From a virus: DNA of 64,000 bases. Position 1 is the stretch's first letter, and the number at the start of each line of letters is the position of its first letter. The DNA is taken from positions 1 through 64,000 of IMG/VR virus record IMGVR_UViG_3300046463_000715; one strand, written 5' to 3'. Shown piece by piece: positions 1 through 9,348 of the stretch. The notes below the pieces were generated by a model, which was given only the letters and a program-made list of their open reading frames with translations, searched no databases and was not told the DNA's origin. The position numbers were made by a program, and so were the translations under genes.

Positions 1-1944
1 GCGGTCAATGTATTGGGTGACAGCGCGGTCGAAGTCGTCTCGGTTGGTGAAGCCCTTCTCGCCTACGATTTGTTCGACGTAGTCGCGCTTCGCTTGGTCG
101 AGCGTTTTTCCAGTGCGCTGAAGAGACGAATCAATTTGCGCCTTAAGCTCCGGGCGATTCGCGACCACAGAATCGAAGAGAGGATGGGTGAGCTCATGCA
201 AAAGAGTTGTGTCGGCTCCTCGGCCAGAGTCGGCATTCAGGTAAATTGTTCGAGCGGTCGGGTCCCAGAAACCAGCCGATTGCGCTGAGGCATCCGACTT
301 GGTCGCTTGTTCAGCAAACTGCCCGCTCTCTCCATCGAGGAACCGGACCTTGACGTCGCCGAACATTTTCTGCGCAGCGGCAGCGTTCATCATCGTCGAG
401 TCGTCAACTTTCTTGAGGGTCTCGGGCGACACGCCTTCGCTGACGTGCTGGTGATAGAGCTCAGCAGCAGCGTCCGACATCTTCTGCATGACACGGGCTC
501 TGTTCTGCGCCGGTAAGGTCAGAGCACGAGCGGCTCCGCCGAACCCGCCCATCTGTCCAACGCTCTGTCCAAACTCTTCGGGGGTGTCGGCATTGGCAGA
601 ACCGAGAGCGGCTCCGATAGCTGCGCCGTGGAGGGTGCCAGCGGCGACATCGCCAACTGCTCGGACAGCCGGGGCTGCGGCTTTGACTAGGCGGGAGGAC
701 GCAGCGTAGCGCATCCACTCCGGGGCATCAGAATCTTTCGCCAGGGCAGCGAGACGACCAAAAGGATTATTGCGGTCAGCCTCGGCCAAGGCCACAGAAG
801 CCTCGCCAGCACCCTGCAGAGCTTTACCGGTGCGCTTCGCACCTTCGAGACCGGCCATAACCATTTCAGGTGCCCCGCCGTGAATGACAGCAGTGACAGC
901 AGAAATAGGTCCGACAGAAGCACCGAGCTTCTTCGCGGCCTCTCCAGCCTGGGGTCCGAGAGCTCCCTCGGTGATTTTTTGAGCGAGTGTCTCGGGCAAC
1001 TCTCCGGTCTTCTCCAGAACGTGGCCGGTTGTCTTCATGACATTGCCAGCGACCTGCGCGGCCTTCTCGGCAGCGCTCGCTGTCTTTATACCGGCCTCGA
1101 CTTTGCGAAGGGCCTGGGCAGCGGGAGCTCCACCTAAGCTGAGATAGTTGAGCGGGTCCGCGACCATGCTGACTGCGCCGGTCAAGTTGGGGAGCGACTC
1201 GGCTCCGCCGGACACGAGCTGCTGAAGAGCAGCAGGGGCAGCAGGAGTTTTTGCGAGCTCGTCTTTGTCTTGCTGAGCTCTCTTCCAAGTTTGATACTCG
1301 GCCTCTTCCTGTTCCGGGGTCGGATTAATTATTCCGGCCTTCTTCAAAAGATTTCGGACCATGCCCCCGGGCTTATTAATCTCGTGATGAACCTGGGCAC
1401 TCAGAAGAGTGCTAGGGTTTAGTCCACCGGCAACACCACTGGCGAGGTCTTCGGCATTGGGCATGTCGTGCGAGACCATGTTCAAATAGTTTCGGCCAGT
1501 CGTCGCTGCGCCTTCGAGAGCCGTTGCGCGGAGCCTGCGCGCTCCCTCTGATTCCTGGAAGCCTAGAGGATTTCGCTCGGCACTGGATTCGATGTCGCCG
1601 TAGGATTGCCCGAGCTCTGCGGCTCCGCCGGTAGCCATCTTGGCGAGGGACTTGACTCCCTCCCACGCGCCCTTCGCTACATCGCCGAGGCCCTGGTTCT
1701 TTTGCTGAGAGTAGAGCTGACGGTAGTGGGCATCGCCGGGGTTGAGCTGGTCGAAGATGTCCTGCTGAGGATTAATCTGGTCGAAGATGTCCCCGGTCGA
1801 GGGAGTCGCAGCGACCTGTTGCTGCTCTTGCGGTGCTTGCGGAGCACCGGCGGCAGACGAGTCGTTGAACTTTAGACCCTTGCTAGGAGTAGGCTTTGTG
1901 CCCTGGAGAGTTCCAGGATTTAGCTGGTCGAAGATGTCAGACAT
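1..1944 (-). CDS. Giant virion protein, N-terminal part (runs off left edge)
   Basis: From an ATG at 1944 the frame stays open for 648 codons to the window edge, so the gene is partial. A short motif, DIFDQLNP or DIFDQINP, occurs three times near the N-terminus (residues 3, 52 and 62). Long Ala/Gly-rich helical stretches follow. A zinc-peptidase signature HELTH lies at residues 583-587, preceded by a segment (ARTIYLNADSG) typical of peptidase domains embedded in phage polyvalent proteins. The position after the other internal virion proteins suggests a protein carried in the capsid and ejected with the DNA. If the genome is circular, the gene continues in frame into the one ending at 61067. 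The peptidase assignment rests on the HExxH motif only. Confidence 0.8.
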   Translation of the reverse strand, partial: MSDIFDQLNPGTLQGTKPTPSKGLKFNDSSAAGAPQAPQEQQQVAATPSTGDIFDQINPQQDIFDQLNPGDAHYRQLYSQQKNQGLGDVAKGAWEGVKSLAKMATGGAAELGQSYGDIESSAERNPLGFQESEGARRLRATALEGAATTGRNYLNMVSHDMPNAEDLASGVAGGLNPSTLLSAQVHHEINKPGGMVRNLLKKAGIINPTPEQEEAEYQTWKRAQQDKDELAKTPAAPAALQQLVSGGAESLPNLTGAVSMVADPLNYLSLGGAPAAQALRKVEAGIKTASAAEKAAQVAGNVMKTTGHVLEKTGELPETLAQKITEGALGPQAGEAAKKLGASVGPISAVTAVIHGGAPEMVMAGLEGAKRTGKALQGAGEASVALAEADRNNPFGRLAALAKDSDAPEWMRYAASSRLVKAAAPAVRAVGDVAAGTLHGAAIGAALGSANADTPEEFGQSVGQMGGFGGAARALTLPAQNRARVMQKMSDAAAELYHQHVSEGVSPETLKKVDDSTMMNAAAAQKMFGDVKVRFLDGESGQFAEQATKSDASAQSAGFWDPTARTIYLNADSGRGADTTLLHELTHPLFDSVVANRPELKAQIDSSLQRTGKTLDQAKRDYVEQIVGEKGFTNRDDFDRAVTQYIDR

Positions 1945-1950
1945 AAAGTG

Positions 1951-3696
1951 CTAGATGGCATAACCAGCACTTTTGGCTAACTGTCTCGCTTTAGCATTGT
2001 CTCCCTTGGCTTGGTCAATGAACTTCTGAGCCGTGGCGGCATCCAGAGTTTTATTCTGACCAGAGCCAGCGGAGCCTTCGACGGTGCCGTTGCCGACACG
2101 AGGCGAAGTTCCAGTTGCTTCTCCTGGGAGTTCCGGAACTTGGGTCATGAGCCGTAAGGCTCTTTTCTTTCCAAGTGCCAGTTCGCCGAGCGAGCGAGGT
2201 GCCTGAGTGCTCTGTATTGCTGCGCTGTGAGCTGCTTGCGCATTAAGCCGCGCTGATTCGAGAAGGGCTTCTCGATGCTCGGGCAAAAGAGTCTGCCCGG
2301 ACAGCGCGTGATAAAGTGGTTGCTTGATTGCGTCGATGATGTTGTGGGTGTCACCGACTAACTCCTGGGTCGCTTCGTTGAATTTCGCGTTAGGAGCAAA
2401 AGTTTGTGCGTAGAGCTGCGCCAGGGTCCGGTCGTTTACGCCGGGAGCCTTCGAGGTCTTCGCGAGCTCGGCCTGATGCAGCATGTTGCCGTAGGCCTTG
2501 ATGACATTCTGGGCAGACTTCATGTTCTCGTCGCCAGAGATTGCCTTGTTGAGAGAGTCGACCTTCCCGGCCATTTCCAGACCGGCAGGTGTAGCCATGC
2601 CGCCCCCGCCTTCGTCGCCCTCTCCAGCGAAAGGATTCGCTTTGTATTTGATGGTAGGCAGGCCGGTGCTCGGGTCGACGGTCATTTCGTCCGCATACAT
2701 TCCTTGAGGAGTGGAAATTCCCGAGCGTGCCCACTGCTGCATACGGTAAGCGCGGACTGCCTCGGTCGGAGAAACTGTGGTCCCTCCGGGGGCTCCCTTT
2801 TGGTAACCAGCGATGACTTTTTTCTGTTCGCTCCGGGAGAGCTCATCCCACGGGGTTGAAGCATCATGAGAAGCGGACTGCGCGGCTGCGGCAGCTGCCG
2901 AAAAAGGTTTGCCGTGAATTCCGAACTGCATTGCATCGGTGCTCGGGCCAGCGTCACCACCAGCAGAAGCACTGGAGGCAGTCGTTGCAGAAGGGATAGC
3001 GTTGAGCCGAGAAGCGGAGCCGAGGCTCGCACTGTCCGGCTGAGGAACACCAGAGCTCGGAACATCGGGCAGAGAGTTGGCTGCTTTCTGGTCGCCCTTC
3101 AGAGCGGGGATTTGCCGGTTCGGTTTCGCGAACGTGGTCTTCGGGTTGCTGGCCTTGACATCACCAGGGTGACCGGTGCCAGCTTTGAAGCCGTAAATAT
3201 TGTAATCGAAACCGTTGTCTCCCTCGGTGCTCGGGGAAGTCGCGGTCTCGGTCGCATCAGATTTCGGCAGAGTGGTCGTCGACTGCGCCGAGGCCTGCTG
3301 CGGATTTTGGAAAGAGGTTGGCTCTCCAGCGGCAGCGGTCGCGCCAGCCTGGGGCGGGGGCGGAGCCTGTTCCTGGCCTACGTCATTGCCCGAGGGAACA
3401 CTCTCGTCGTTTCCGAATGCGCCCTGCGGGTCGTAAGTCATCAGATGGAACTGACGCTTCGCGTTATTCAGATTGAACTGGCCGGTCTCCTGAGCAAGGC
3501 CGGATTGAGCGTGAGTGTCCTGAAACTGTTTGTCGGCTAGCTCCTGGTTGTGCTGGCGGAACTCGTTCTCTTTTTGGATTTGGGCCTGCTGCGCGATATA
3601 CTCAGGCGACTTGGACTTCAGCCAATTCTGGACAAGAGTTTGCACCCCCGTCCACTGAGGAGGGGTCGGCGTTCCGAAACCTGTAGCGCTTGCCAT
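1951..3696 (-). CDS. Putative internal virion protein, low-complexity
   Basis: A 581-aa protein rich in Ala, Gln, Ser and Pro. The N-terminus (about residues 25-85) is a Gln-rich helical stretch. Residues 90-270 look disordered. The C-terminal 200 residues are helical and end in a Lys/Ala-rich segment (KFIDQAKGDNAKARQLAKS). The start has an AGGAG ribosome site 10 bases upstream. It lies between other late genes and the giant protein, where short-tailed phages encode their ejected internal proteins. That role is inferred from position and composition; no catalytic motif is visible. Confidence 0.75.
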   Translation of the reverse strand: MASATGFGTPTPPQWTGVQTLVQNWLKSKSPEYIAQQAQIQKENEFRQHNQELADKQFQDTHAQSGLAQETGQFNLNNAKRQFHLMTYDPQGAFGNDESVPSGNDVGQEQAPPPPQAGATAAAGEPTSFQNPQQASAQSTTTLPKSDATETATSPSTEGDNGFDYNIYGFKAGTGHPGDVKASNPKTTFAKPNRQIPALKGDQKAANSLPDVPSSGVPQPDSASLGSASRLNAIPSATTASSASAGGDAGPSTDAMQFGIHGKPFSAAAAAAQSASHDASTPWDELSRSEQKKVIAGYQKGAPGGTTVSPTEAVRAYRMQQWARSGISTPQGMYADEMTVDPSTGLPTIKYKANPFAGEGDEGGGGMATPAGLEMAGKVDSLNKAISGDENMKSAQNVIKAYGNMLHQAELAKTSKAPGVNDRTLAQLYAQTFAPNAKFNEATQELVGDTHNIIDAIKQPLYHALSGQTLLPEHREALLESARLNAQAAHSAAIQSTQAPRSLGELALGKKRALRLMTQVPELPGEATGTSPRVGNGTVEGSAGSGQNKTLDAATAQKFIDQAKGDNAKARQLAKSAGYAI

Positions 3697-3713
3697 AAAA
3701 CTTTTCTCCTATT

Positions 3714-4049
3714 TTACAGACCACCACCGAGAGCCGCGCCAGCTGCTTTACCAGCCAGAGCACCAGCGGCAGCGTTAGTCCCTTGCTGGGCAGCTCCGCT
3801 GGTATTGGAGCCGCCTGGACCCCCGGCTCCGCCATCTGTGGCAGGGGGTGCGAGCGGAGCCTGATTGGCGGGAGCGACAGCGGGCTGCTGCATCAGTCCG
3901 TGCAAATAGTTCAAGAACCCGCCCGAGCCATCGGTCACCATCTTGCCTTGGGGATTGAGCTGAAGCTTAGGTTGAATGCTGCCTCCGCCGGTCGAGCCAG
4001 ACATCGGGGCGTCCTTGTTTCCTTGTCCGAATCCTAGTGAGATTGCCAT
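3714..4049 (-). CDS. Small Gly/Ala/Pro-rich virion-region protein
   Basis: A 111-aa protein composed mostly of Gly, Ala, Pro and Gln, ending in a run of small residues (AGKAAGAALGGGL) that could form a membrane-active or packing helix. It lies 17 bases beyond the start of the 581-aa gene and just after the 225-aa gene, in one late transcription unit. I do not recognise the family; an accessory of the internal virion proteins is a guess from context. Confidence 0.65.
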   Translation of the reverse strand: MAISLGFGQGNKDAPMSGSTGGGSIQPKLQLNPQGKMVTDGSGGFLNYLHGLMQQPAVAPANQAPLAPPATDGGAGGPGGSNTSGAAQQGTNAAAGALAGKAAGAALGGGL

Positions 4050-4056
4050 AAATTTT

Positions 4057-4734
4057 TTACAGGTTGCCGATTAAACTCGTGAGCCCGGACTCTTGCGCGA
4101 GCCCCGGTTTATTGTAGACAGCGGTGCTCGGTGTCGCAACCTGTCCGGTCGAAAGTCCTGAAACTAATCCGGCCTGCGTTTGCAGCGGGCTCATGTATGC
4201 GCCTGGGACAGCTCCCAAATAACTTAGCGGGACGCCGGTTGCGGTCGCGAGCGCTTGCGGAGCCTGCGATTGCAGCTGACGTTCGGCCATGTAATTCTGG
4301 CCGATGACCTGAGCGTTCTGGCCTTGCGCCTGACCGGCAGCGGCAGCGCGGTTCGCTTCCTGGGCCTGCTGGTTCGCCGTGGAGAAGCTCATTCCGGAGC
4401 GCGCAAACTGGGAACGGATGCGGGCGTCCTGGTCTGCAGAAGCGGAGAGGGCGCGATTGTAGTTCGCGTCGAGCTGGGCCTTGAGCTGAGGGGAGCCGCT
4501 GAGGTAGCTTCCGCCAGCGGTCTTGCCAGCTTCAGCGGCAGCGGTTGCCCAGCCTGGGTCGGCTGCAGCGGTCTTGAGCCCGCCAGCGTAAGCCTGGGTG
4601 CCAGCGTTGATTGCGCCCTTGTTCTGGTCGAGCTGGCTGTAGATGTTCGAGCGCTGTTGCTGGCCCTGACCCGTCATGGTGTCCAGGACCTGCGGCTGGT
4701 CGGTATATTTCTGTGTCGAATTGCAAAAAGGCAT
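4057..4734 (-). CDS. Putative internal virion protein, Ala/Gln-rich helical
   Basis: A 225-aa protein with long Ala/Gln/Asn-rich helices (residues 30-160) and a Gly/Pro/Ser-rich tail. It resembles in composition the small internal proteins of short-tailed phages (such as T7 gp14), which line the ejection channel, but no sequence signature proves this. The start ATG follows a GGGGAG ribosome site. A good phage promoter lies at 4754-4782, so this gene may head the internal-protein unit running to the giant gene. Confidence 0.7.
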   Translation of the reverse strand: MPFCNSTQKYTDQPQVLDTMTGQGQQQRSNIYSQLDQNKGAINAGTQAYAGGLKTAAADPGWATAAAEAGKTAGGSYLSGSPQLKAQLDANYNRALSASADQDARIRSQFARSGMSFSTANQQAQEANRAAAAGQAQGQNAQVIGQNYMAERQLQSQAPQALATATGVPLSYLGAVPGAYMSPLQTQAGLVSGLSTGQVATPSTAVYNKPGLAQESGLTSLIGNL

Positions 4735-4753
4735 AAGGCTCCCCTATTGATTT

Positions 4754-4782
4754 AAGATACCACGTTTAAGCCCTTTTGGCAA
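4754..4782 (-). promoter_or_regulatory. Promoter for internal virion protein unit
   Basis: Reading leftwards: TTGCCA (4782-4777), 17-base spacer, TATCTT (4759-4754). It matches the promoter type found elsewhere in the window and sits 20 bases before the start codon at 4734. Confidence 0.65.
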
Positions 4783-4784
4783 AG

Positions 4785-5219
4785 CTAAGAAGTGGCGTCA
4801 AAGTAATAACTGCGGTATTTCGCCTGCATCGCGAGGCAAAAGTCCATTCCGCCCACGAGGAGCGCGACCTGGATAAAAACGTCCTGATACTGGCTCTTAA
4901 TCACTTGGCTTGATAGCCGGTCCAGGGCGTTGTCCCGTTTCTTGAAGTCCTCGGACGAGACCCAAGCCAGGGACGAGCTGAAAATGACCGGCAGAAAAAC
5001 TGCGCGGTGCTCCTGGTAAAACTTGTTCTGGCTGACCTCGATGAGCAGGTCCATGTTGGCGCTCACCAGCTGCGAGGCAGTCACATCCTGGTCCCGGTCG
5101 AAGAGGTCATCTTGGACCTGGACCCACACGTAAAATGCCCGCATAAAGCGGTGGGCATCTTCGTTGCCGTTCGAGATTTCCTTCAGTGCTTCGAGAACAG
5201 TCACAGTATAAGGTAGCAC
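4785..5219 (-). CDS. Conserved-looking helical protein of unknown function
   Basis: A 144-aa, all-helical-looking protein with an acidic motif VQDDLFDRDQD near residue 34. The motif superficially recalls the DDxxD metal site of isoprenoid synthases, but the protein is far too short for that fold. The start is a GTG without a clear ribosome site, 10 bases after the stop of the gene at 5230, so translation may be coupled. It lies between fibre and internal virion genes; I do not recognise a function. Confidence 0.65.
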   Translation of the reverse strand: MLPYTVTVLEALKEISNGNEDAHRFMRAFYVWVQVQDDLFDRDQDVTASQLVSANMDLLIEVSQNKFYQEHRAVFLPVIFSSSLAWVSSEDFKKRDNALDRLSSQVIKSQYQDVFIQVALLVGGMDFCLAMQAKYRSYYFDATS

Positions 5220-5229
5220 ACAAAAAGGC

Positions 5230-5955
5230 TTACGACATCTTCTGAACCGCTACTGAGTAAATCTCCATCGGGAAGCCCGAGAGATTGCAGTGAATGTTCA
5301 CCGTGTCGAAAGCGCCGGTTGCTTCGCTGGCTGCAATGGCAACTGAGTGCGTCTGCAAGGGCTCACCATTGCTCGGAAAAGTAATCGCGCCGGTTTGGGA
5401 CATAGCAAAAAGCAAGTCCGCAGTAGTTTGGTCAACGCCGGTCGAGCCGCCGTGAGCCGGAGGGTCCTGAGCCCAATGCGTCACCGTGTAGTTCGGAGTC
5501 CCTTTCAGGATGTCCACCAAAATAATCCAGTGTCTTTGCGTGCCGACACCCTGGACAGGGATGCCAGCATTCCAACCTCCGCCCAAAGAAACCGAGCTAA
5601 CGGTGGTCCCGACTTTCGTAAGAGCGAAGTTGCCGCCGTTCCAATCGAAGACCGGCTGAACCCCGCCTGTTCCAGCAGCATAAAAACCTCCTATTGTTAA
5701 GGCAGACGAAGCTCCTACGAAGTTATTGGTGCTCACCATTCCATAGGTTGAGCCGATGCCAGAGCACATGCCGATTGTAGGCCCAGAAGGAGTCGGAGTG
5801 CTCGCTACTCCAGCAGGATTGATTGCCAACATGCAGCCGATGCGGATTTTAGTCCAGAAATTCCCGATGGAAAGAGTGCGCGCCCATTCCTCGGTGCCGA
5901 GCTGAAGTGCGATGTCTGCGCCCGATGCAAAAGTTCTTGAGACGAATAGTGACAT
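5230..5955 (-). CDS. Putative virion surface or fibre-associated protein
   Basis: A 241-aa protein, predicted mainly beta, rich in Gly, Thr and Ser. I take the ATG at 5955 (MSLFVSRTF) rather than the longer frame because a GGAGG ribosome site lies 13 bases upstream and the start then just clears the stop of the gene at 5960. Residues about 120-170 (GGGWN, HWIILVDI) look like a jelly-roll or ConA-type sandwich. It follows the 712-aa fibre protein and is probably a fibre or decoration subunit; the exact role is unknown. Confidence 0.7.
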   Translation of the reverse strand: MSLFVSRTFASGADIALQLGTEEWARTLSIGNFWTKIRIGCMLAINPAGVASTPTPSGPTIGMCSGIGSTYGMVSTNNFVGASSALTIGGFYAAGTGGVQPVFDWNGGNFALTKVGTTVSSVSLGGGWNAGIPVQGVGTQRHWIILVDILKGTPNYTVTHWAQDPPAHGGSTGVDQTTADLLFAMSQTGAITFPSNGEPLQTHSVAIAASEATGAFDTVNIHCNLSGFPMEIYSVAVQKMS

Positions 5956-5959
5956 AAAA

Positions 5960-8098
5960 TTAAACAGAGCCTCCACCTAGTGCCACGCGCAGCGTCTGCA
6001 CTCGGTTGAAGAGATTAGATAGGTCAGTGGACGACATGTTGAAATGGAAGCACGCGAACGAGAGAGTGTCCGAGCAGAAAGAGTTATTCGCCCCGTTACC
6101 GTTTTGTGCAAACACCGACATGGGGTTAGTAGCTACCGCTGTGCCGGTGAAGCTCGTTGTGTCTGTCGCATTAATCTGCGCGAAAGCGGAGCCCGTCTTC
6201 GCAAACCAGACTCGGTGGTCCGTCGAGGATGTCCGGTTGTTCGCGTAGAAGCCTATGCCTGGAGATAGGGTGCCGCCGATTAAGTTCGCGTTCGCACCAT
6301 CGAAGCTGTAGAAGAAGGTGTCGCTGAACTTACAGGATAGAGTCAGACGGGAGGTTGCGCCTGCTCCGTCCCAACTACCCATAACTGCACCGTTGGACCC
6401 AGTCGCGGGCATCATGACAGCTAGGCCTATGTTGTTTGTTCCTGCGACGATGGGCTTAATCCCCGTGTTCAACCACTTATTCGAACCGTTGCCAGTGAGA
6501 CCATTGACGGTCAGGTCTCCGCCCACGAAGTTAGTATTAGTCCAAGGGTCGTTGAATGCACCGACTAGCGCGCTAATCAGTGGAGTGATTGCCGCAGTTA
6601 AGCTGTCGGGGACAAAGCAGTTGCAGGACAGAATTTTATTGTCGATGGCATCGGTAGCCAGTCCGGCCATAAAAGTTTTCAGAGCAGTCACGGTGCCGCC
6701 ACTCGGAGCTGCCCCGCCGTTTGCGACCACGCGCAGAGCCCAGTCGTCGACGCAATCGTTTCCAGACAGGGTCACATAACCACCGTGAAGGTCCTTCCGC
6801 ATTTGATGGACGCGAGTGAATAAGTTTGCCGACTGCCCCGAAGACAACCCGCCATGCACAGCGGCAAAGGACATTCTCCTATTACTAAAACCTGCCGGGG
6901 TTCCGTTGGCGTTCGAACCAAAGCAGTAAACCGAACGGGTTGAGCTCCTGGTCTGGTCTGAGACACCGGAACCTGTCACCAAAGTGGAGTGCGGGAAATT
7001 TGACGAACCCTTATAGACCGCATGAGCATTGGACGCAGTGCGGTTGGATGACACAAACCCAGTAGCCGCCGGATAGGCGACAGCGATACGCCCCGTCCCG
7101 GCTCCGTAAATGTCACTGTAAATATTTCCATCGCTCCAAGGAGCGTAAAGGTGGAACGAATTGACGTTGAAAGCGCTTCCCTCACAACCCAGGTCGATGA
7201 TACCGCTAGTGCTTGCGGAATAGTTATAGACCGTCAGAGCTCCGTCATTGTCACTGGCGAAGGTCGGATTGGGTAGAATGCCGGTGTCTAAATATTTAGA
7301 AGAGCCGTTGCCTTTGAGACCATTGAGGGATAGGTCGCCCAAGACAAAACTATGGTTTGTCCAAGGGCTGATACCCGTGCCCTTGATGAGAGGAGTGATT
7401 GAAGCAATGAGGCTGTCTGGCACAAAGCAGCAGACACCCTTCATCGAAGTGTAGATGCTGTCGGTGACCAGACCGTTCATGAACGTAGTCAGAGCGGTCT
7501 GAGTTGCCCCACTAGGCGTTGCTCCACCGGCTGCAACTACCCGAGTCACCCAGTCGCTGGTGATGTCCGTGACCACACAAGCAGTCGATGTAGCTGACGC
7601 GCTGGCGGCGTCCGTTGCAATCAGGGTGTAGCTGCCGTAATCGCCTGTGCTAATACCGGTGAGAGTGAGAGTCGTAGTGGTCGCACCGGAGACAACGCCA
7701 CCGTTGCTCAAGTTTACTCCATTCTTCTGCCACTGGAAAGTGACCGGCGCAGCGCCATTGATTTCAGTCGCGGTGATTATGATGTTGTCACCAGCCATCG
7801 CACCTACTGAAGCGGTGGGCTGGACAGAGAAGGACGGAGGTGTCCCTACGCCCCCTGATGCCCAGCCGAAGACGGGCAGGATAGTAGAGTTGAGTGTGCT
7901 GGTCTCGTAATTCTCGAACGCTACCAGAGCGGCGTAGGTGTAGACTACACCAGGACCGGCCCAGCCTCTTTCAGGCCCGCCATAGTCCAATCTCTGCGAT
8001 TCGAAGTCCTCGAAGGCCCCGATGCTCGGGGAAGGAAATTCACCGAGAGAGAAGCGACGTTGACGCCTAAGAAAATGAATTCTTCCAAAAGTGCTCAT
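5960..8098 (-). CDS. Tail fibre protein: Ig-like domain plus two fibre repeats
   Basis: A 712-aa protein. Residues about 85-175 form an immunoglobulin-like domain (FQWQKNGVNL, then TGISTGDYGSYTLIATD). After it come two copies of a domain of about 250 residues, each starting DW-R-V-GGA-PSG and carrying CFVPDSL-A-ITPLI, DPWTN or SPWTN, GNGS-K-L-TGI and a closing L-GG segment. The gene at 18940-19767 holds a third, more divergent copy. Ig-like and jelly-roll modules of this kind are common on phage fibres that bind the cell surface. It overlaps the preceding gene by 4 bases. Confidence 0.8.
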   Translation of the reverse strand: MSTFGRIHFLRRQRRFSLGEFPSPSIGAFEDFESQRLDYGGPERGWAGPGVVYTYAALVAFENYETSTLNSTILPVFGWASGGVGTPPSFSVQPTASVGAMAGDNIIITATEINGAAPVTFQWQKNGVNLSNGGVVSGATTTTLTLTGISTGDYGSYTLIATDAASASATSTACVVTDITSDWVTRVVAAGGATPSGATQTALTTFMNGLVTDSIYTSMKGVCCFVPDSLIASITPLIKGTGISPWTNHSFVLGDLSLNGLKGNGSSKYLDTGILPNPTFASDNDGALTVYNYSASTSGIIDLGCEGSAFNVNSFHLYAPWSDGNIYSDIYGAGTGRIAVAYPAATGFVSSNRTASNAHAVYKGSSNFPHSTLVTGSGVSDQTRSSTRSVYCFGSNANGTPAGFSNRRMSFAAVHGGLSSGQSANLFTRVHQMRKDLHGGYVTLSGNDCVDDWALRVVANGGAAPSGGTVTALKTFMAGLATDAIDNKILSCNCFVPDSLTAAITPLISALVGAFNDPWTNTNFVGGDLTVNGLTGNGSNKWLNTGIKPIVAGTNNIGLAVMMPATGSNGAVMGSWDGAGATSRLTLSCKFSDTFFYSFDGANANLIGGTLSPGIGFYANNRTSSTDHRVWFAKTGSAFAQINATDTTSFTGTAVATNPMSVFAQNGNGANNSFCSDTLSFACFHFNMSSTDLSNLFNRVQTLRVALGGGSV

Positions 8099-8448
8099 GC
8101 GATGTTGTTCACGAAACCGTCGAGGTTGATGACAGCGGTAGTGTCAGCGTAGGCTTTGACGATGAGAGAGTTTTGCAGAAGCATACCGTCGAAGAGCTCG
8201 ATGCGGCCAGCCTGGGCCGGTATGGTCATTTTGATTTCGTTGTCGGGCTCGGTCGTCCCTCCCCACAGAACAGTCAGGACCACGGGAGCTGTGGAGTGGT
8301 TGTAAGCATAGAGCCAAATTTCATCCAGGGCAGATGTCCCGGACACAGCGGTATGAATTGTCTGCGCGGTGCCGCTGGTGATTGCAGTCACCTTAATCTG
8401 CTTCCCGTTGGTGCTCCCACTCAAGAGTTGTTTTGTGAACGTTGCCAT
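8095..8448 (-). CDS. Small beta-rich virion protein
   Basis: A 117-aa protein, predicted as an all-beta sandwich (STAPVVLTVLWGG, IELFDGMLLQNSLIVKAYADT). Proteins of this size and pattern are frequent next to phage fibre genes and are thought to be small head or fibre accessory subunits. The start ATG follows GAGGG. Its stop overlaps the start of the fibre gene. The precise role is not deducible. Confidence 0.7.
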   Translation of the reverse strand: MATFTKQLLSGSTNGKQIKVTAITSGTAQTIHTAVSGTSALDEIWLYAYNHSTAPVVLTVLWGGTTEPDNEIKMTIPAQAGRIELFDGMLLQNSLIVKAYADTTAVINLDGFVNNIA

Positions 8449-8460
8449 AAATTAGCCCTC

Positions 8461-9348
8461 TTAAGAGAATACCTGAACCTGGAGCACATTGGTAGCGCTA
8501 AGGCTGGAAATAGTGGGAGCTGCCCAGACGGTGTCGTAGTTCGTTCCAGAGTTCTTGGTCAGCACCTCATTGGTCGCACCACCGGCAGGGACCTCGTGCG
8601 TGTCTCTCCAGACCTCGTCGTAGTTCGTCCCAGAATTTTTGCTGAGAACCTGGGCAGTCGAGCCGCCGGTAGGAACCTCGTGGACATCCTGCCAAGCCTC
8701 GTCGTAATTTGTTCCAGAATTTTTCCTCAGTGCCTGACCGGTCGAGCCGCCGGTAGGAACCTCGTGGACATCCCTCCAGCCCTCGTCGTAGTTCGTCCCG
8801 GAGTTCTTGCTGAGCACCTGAGCGGTGGAACCACCGGCAGGAACCTCGTGGACATCCCTCCAGCCCTCATCATAGTTCGTCCCAGAATTTTTGCTGAGCA
8901 CCTGAGCGGTAGAACCGCCGGTGGGAACCTCGTGGACATCCTGCCAGCTGTCATCGAAATTAGTGGAAGAGTTCTTCCGCAATGCCTGACCGGTCGTGCC
9001 CCCAGTAGGTAGACCCGAGGCGGCTGCTTGCCAGCTTGCATCGTAGTCCGTTCCAGAATTTTTGGTCAAGACCTCGCCGGATGCTCCACCAATAGGTAGC
9101 TCGTGTAAGGTCTTCCAGCTGGCATCGCCATCTGTGGAAGAATTTTTCTCCAGCGCTTGGCCGGTCGTTCCGCCGGGAGGGAGACCCGAGCCGCCGGTAG
9201 TAGACAGAGAGCGGAGGAACCGTTCAATCTGCCGAACGGTCTGCTCGGCTTGACGGGTCCATAGAGACACATTCTGCTGATACTCCGGAAGGCTAAGAGA
9301 GCCTAGCTTCGGAGTGGGCGGCAGAATAATATTTCCGAGCTCGCTCAT
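8461..9348 (-). CDS. Fibre protein of eight 28-residue repeats
   Basis: A 295-aa protein. Residues 1-50 form a helical N-terminal anchor (PEYQQNVSLWTRQAEQTVRQIERFL). From about residue 54 there are eight consecutive repeats of 28 residues with the core P-GG-T-Q-L-KNSGTNYD--W. This repeat is widespread in phage fibres and is expected to build a slender trimeric shaft. One further copy occurs in the protein at 19767-20879. The stop lies 12 bases before the next gene. Confidence 0.8.
   Translation of the reverse strand: MSELGNIILPPTPKLGSLSLPEYQQNVSLWTRQAEQTVRQIERFLRSLSTTGGSGLPPGGTTGQALEKNSSTDGDASWKTLHELPIGGASGEVLTKNSGTDYDASWQAAASGLPTGGTTGQALRKNSSTNFDDSWQDVHEVPTGGSTAQVLSKNSGTNYDEGWRDVHEVPAGGSTAQVLSKNSGTNYDEGWRDVHEVPTGGSTGQALRKNSGTNYDEAWQDVHEVPTGGSTAQVLSKNSGTNYDEVWRDTHEVPAGGATNEVLTKNSGTNYDTVWAAPTISSLSATNVLQVQVFS
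8512..9190 (-). repeat. Eight tandem 84-base coding repeats
   Basis: In-frame repeats of 84 bases encode the shaft of the fibre protein. Central copies are nearly identical at the DNA level, outer copies are diverged. Near-identical neighbours make copy-number change by recombination likely. The arrangement is coding and continuous, not spacer-separated. Confidence 0.85.

Noticed and set aside
4785-5219. Isoprenoid synthase (DDxxD-like motif)
   Set aside because: The protein is only 144 residues and lacks a second Asp-rich motif; the likeness is superficial.
8512-9190. CRISPR-like regular repeats
   Set aside because: The 84-base units are contiguous, in frame and without unique spacers; they encode a fibre shaft.
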